Positions 5,592 through 7,256 of a stretch of DNA of 7,256 nucleotides are shown here, one piece after another; positions within the stretch are counted from its first letter, which is position 1, and each line of letters begins with the position of its first letter. The notes beneath the pieces were generated by a model, which was given only the letters and a program-made list of their open reading frames with translations, did not search any database and was not told the DNA's origin. Both the position numbers and the translations under genes were made by a program. The stretch lies in NCBI GenBank assembly GCA_018658685.1, contig JABHUT010000191.1:1-7256 (forward strand), read 5' to 3'. The DNA is from Alphaproteobacteria bacterium (lineage in GTDB: Bacteria > Pseudomonadota > Alphaproteobacteria > MED-G09).

Positions 5592-6371
5592 TTATATTGA
5601 AAACCTCTCACCAAGATATACTCGTCTTACATCGTCATTCTTGATGATTTCTTCTGGAGTTCCTTCAATCAAAACAGATCCTTCATGGATTAATACAGCT
5701 CGATCAATAAGTCCTAGAGTTTCCCTGACATTATGGTCTGTAATTAAAACTCCAACACCCTTATCTTTTAAGTGTGAAACTAATTCTCTAATTTCACCCA
5801 AAGCTATAGGATCTATTCCTGCAAATGGCTCATCTAATAAAATATAGTTAGGCCTACCAGCCAAACATCTTGCAATTTCAACTCTTCTTCTCTCTCCTCC
5901 GGAAAGCGCTAAAGATGGAGTTCTCCTTAAATGATTAATATCGAATTCATTCAATAGTTGATCTAAATTACCTTCTATAATTTGCTCATCAGTTTCAACT
6001 ATCTCCAAAATAGACCGGATGTTATCTTCAACATTTAAACCTCTAAAAATTGATGCTTCTTGAGGAAGGTAGCCAATACCATTTTTCGATCTCTTGTAAA
6101 TAGGTAAGTCTGTAACATCGAAACCATTTAAAATAATATTCCCTGTATTTGGCCTAATTAAACCTATAATACTGTAGAATAATGTAGTCTTTCCCGATCC
6201 GTTTGGACCTAATAGACCTACAGCCTCACCTTTCTTAATATTAAAACTCACCTCTCTAATAACAGGTCGATTATTATAAGTTTTACTTACCCTTACAACC
6301 TCCAAACCTTTATCATTATCTGCAACAAGGATAGGTTTTTCGTTAGAATTATTATTTTTGGTTTTTATCAT
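5592..6371 (-). CDS. lptB: LPS export ABC transporter ATPase LptB
   Basis: This 259-residue ABC ATPase has Walker A GPNGSGKTT at 55-63, the Q-loop YLPQEASIF at 101-109, the signature LSGGERRRVEIARCL at 156-170, Walker B YILLDEPFAGIDP at 176-188 with catalytic E181, and the switch histidine H213 in TDHNVRETL. The segments GYLPQEASIFRGLNVEDNI and the C-terminal VYLGERF are characteristic of LptB. LptB forms a dimer on LptF and LptG and powers LPS extraction from the inner membrane. The ATPase proper begins near residue 23, so there is an N-terminal extension of about 20 polar residues compared with E. coli (241 residues). The ATG at 6371 lies within the lptA end (20-nt overlap). A TTG start at codon 23 would give a shorter form and cannot be excluded. 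Confidence 0.96.
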   Translation of the reverse strand: MIKTKNNNSNEKPILVADNDKGLEVVRVSKTYNNRPVIREVSFNIKKGEAVGLLGPNGSGKTTLFYSIIGLIRPNTGNIILNGFDVTDLPIYKRSKNGIGYLPQEASIFRGLNVEDNIRSILEIVETDEQIIEGNLDQLLNEFDINHLRRTPSLALSGGERRRVEIARCLAGRPNYILLDEPFAGIDPIALGEIRELVSHLKDKGVGVLITDHNVRETLGLIDRAVLIHEGSVLIEGTPEEIIKNDDVRRVYLGERFSI

Positions 6372-6867
6372 TTTCTAATAATTGGCCTCTAATTCTATTA
6401 TTTTGTTTATCATCTGACAGGAATTTAATTTTTCCTGTCTCTAAATCAATAAATAATTTTTCACCCCTCATTGTGGTAAATTTATTCTTAACAACAACAT
6501 TGCCTTCAAGCAGTATTTCATTCTTCCTTACACTATAAGACGCATTATTTCCAGAAGCAGTCATGTCTTCATTCGAAATCATAACATTTTGTGATGCAAA
6601 TAAATTTGTAATTATTGGCATTTCTTCATTATTGGTGAAAATAAAACTCATCTGATCTGATTTTAAATCCAAAGGGCCCTGATTAATATTTACTGAGCCT
6701 GACAACCCTCCTTCCAGAGAAACTTTATCAATAAACATTGAATTTGCATTAACTTTTAGGGGAGCTTCAGTATTTGTAGAAAATTTCATTGAGTCTTCTG
6801 AAGATACAGTATTATTAAATAATAAAGTGATTAATAAAAATTTAAACAAAGATTTATAAAAGATCAT
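6352..6867 (-). CDS. lptA: Periplasmic LPS transport protein LptA (OstA-like)
   Basis: This 171-residue protein begins with a Sec signal peptide (residues 1 to about 23: K5, a hydrophobic core around FKFLLITLLF, then TVSS before EDS). The rest is an OstA/LptA beta-jellyroll: LKVNANSMFID at 37-47, then SGSVNINQGPLDLKSDQM at 56-73, SQNVMISNEDMTASGNNASY at 92-111, EILLEGNVVVKN at 117-128 and GEKLFIDLETGKI at 135-147. This repeating pattern of GNV and ADxL-like turns is diagnostic. LptA forms the periplasmic bridge that carries LPS from LptC to the outer-membrane LptD. The ATG overlaps the lptC stop as ATGA (4 nt). The gene precedes lptB with a 20-nt overlap, the standard lptC-lptA-lptB order. 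Its sequence identity to known LptA is probably low, but fold markers and context agree. Confidence 0.92.
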   Translation of the reverse strand: MIFYKSLFKFLLITLLFNNTVSSEDSMKFSTNTEAPLKVNANSMFIDKVSLEGGLSGSVNINQGPLDLKSDQMSFIFTNNEEMPIITNLFASQNVMISNEDMTASGNNASYSVRKNEILLEGNVVVKNKFTTMRGEKLFIDLETGKIKFLSDDKQNNRIRGQLLENDKNQK

Positions 6868-7256
6868 TGGCCTTTACTCTCTTTATTAAGAAAGCTTGAG
6901 GGAATAATCAATTCGACACCTGAGGATATAAAAATTTTATTACCACGTTCATGTATTTCAACATGTCCAGCATTAAATAATATATCGCCTTTGCTTCCCT
7001 TTACGGGGCCATCAAGAAAAGTAAAGCCCGTATCAAGATTTACATTGACTACCTGAGCAATAAAATCATAGCCATTACCTGTTTTCGCAAGAATATCATC
7101 AAAAAAGATCGCAATATTACTTTTGGCAAAATATTTCGCACTTCTTGAATTAATACTAATTTTTTCTAATGGATTAACACCAATGACTATACTCACATTT
7201 TCTAACTTTATATCCTGTAATCCAGGGCCCAAGGGACTGGCCTTTAAAGCATTTAA
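6864..7256 (-). CDS. lptC: LPS export protein LptC, 5' end beyond the window (partial)
   Basis: The frame is open to the right edge and gives 130 residues ending in a TGA that overlaps the lptA start (ATGA). Visible features are those of the LptC periplasmic domain: ISINSRSAKYFAKS near 38-51, GYDFIAQVVNVNLDTG (about 70-85), and DGPVKGSKGDILFNAGHVEI (about 90-109), which resembles the V-x-G-x-x-G-x-L conserved in alphaproteobacterial LptC. LptC is a single-pass inner-membrane protein that hands LPS from LptB2FG to LptA. Its N-terminal membrane anchor would lie beyond the edge. A TTG at 7230-7232 is only an internal leucine codon: the frame runs on past it (LNALKASP) and the domain is incomplete there. 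Identification rests mainly on position before lptA plus these motifs. Confidence 0.85.
   Translation of the reverse strand, partial: LNALKASPLGPGLQDIKLENVSIVIGVNPLEKISINSRSAKYFAKSNIAIFFDDILAKTGNGYDFIAQVVNVNLDTGFTFLDGPVKGSKGDILFNAGHVEIHERGNKIFISSGVELIIPSSFLNKESKGQ

Noticed and set aside
5641..5847. 68-codon + strand open frame opposite lptB
   Set aside because: It is antisense to the conserved Walker B and H-loop part of lptB; the serine- and proline-rich product looks like a codon shadow.
7230..7232. TTG as the start of lptC
   Set aside because: The frame stays open upstream to the window edge, and the membrane anchor and first strands of LptC would be missing, so this is an internal leucine codon.
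1..7256. CRISPR array, tRNA, rRNA, insertion sequence or phage genes
   Set aside because: No regularly spaced repeats, tRNA-like clover-leaf sequence, transposase or phage motif could be seen on either strand; nearly every base is accounted for by ordinary chromosomal genes.

Overview
This window is a compact, AT-rich stretch of bacterial chromosome, most likely from an alphaproteobacterium with a small, streamlined genome. Four things point that way. The ribosomal protein L32 has an alphaproteobacterial C-terminal half (PTYVENKDSGEL...RPHHIDLKTG). metX and metW are linked. A methyltransferase-like gene diverges from a glyoxalase II-type gene, which I recall as a common alphaproteobacterial pairing. 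An lptC-lptA-lptB block is present. The exact clade cannot be settled by eye. I see no mobile element, CRISPR array, RNA gene or prophage, and the longest gap between genes is 76 bp.

Layout: the left edge holds the last 19 codons of metX, overlapping metW by one base (TAATG), both on the + strand. metW abuts tail-to-tail, with no spacing, a minus-strand methyltransferase-like gene. Thirty-eight bp upstream of that gene, gloB (glyoxalase II family) begins divergently on the + strand from a TTG codon. gloB then meets a second tail-to-tail junction with a gap of only 5 bp.

From there to the right edge everything is on the minus strand. In transcription order it is lptC (5' end beyond the window), lptA, lptB, a DUF805 membrane protein, sppA, rpmF and an EamA-family transporter. 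lptC/lptA overlap by 4 nt and lptA/lptB by 20 nt. lptB/DUF805 are 5 nt apart and DUF805/sppA 15 nt apart, so these five genes look like one operon. rpmF follows sppA after 76 bp containing a dyad and a -10-like box, so it may have its own transcript. The transporter starts 6 nt after the rpmF stop, in the same frame.

Functionally, the right half is cell-envelope biology: LptC, LptA and LptB are parts of the machine that moves lipopolysaccharide from the inner to the outer membrane, and SppA is an inner-membrane serine protease that degrades leftover signal peptides. The left half is methionine synthesis (MetX/MetW) and a thioester-hydrolase branch (GloB). I did not find a new defence or mobile system. 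The points most worth a second look are the altered substrate loop in the GloB homologue, the DUF805-sppA continuation downstream of lptB where rpoN often sits in related bacteria, and the dyad in front of rpmF.
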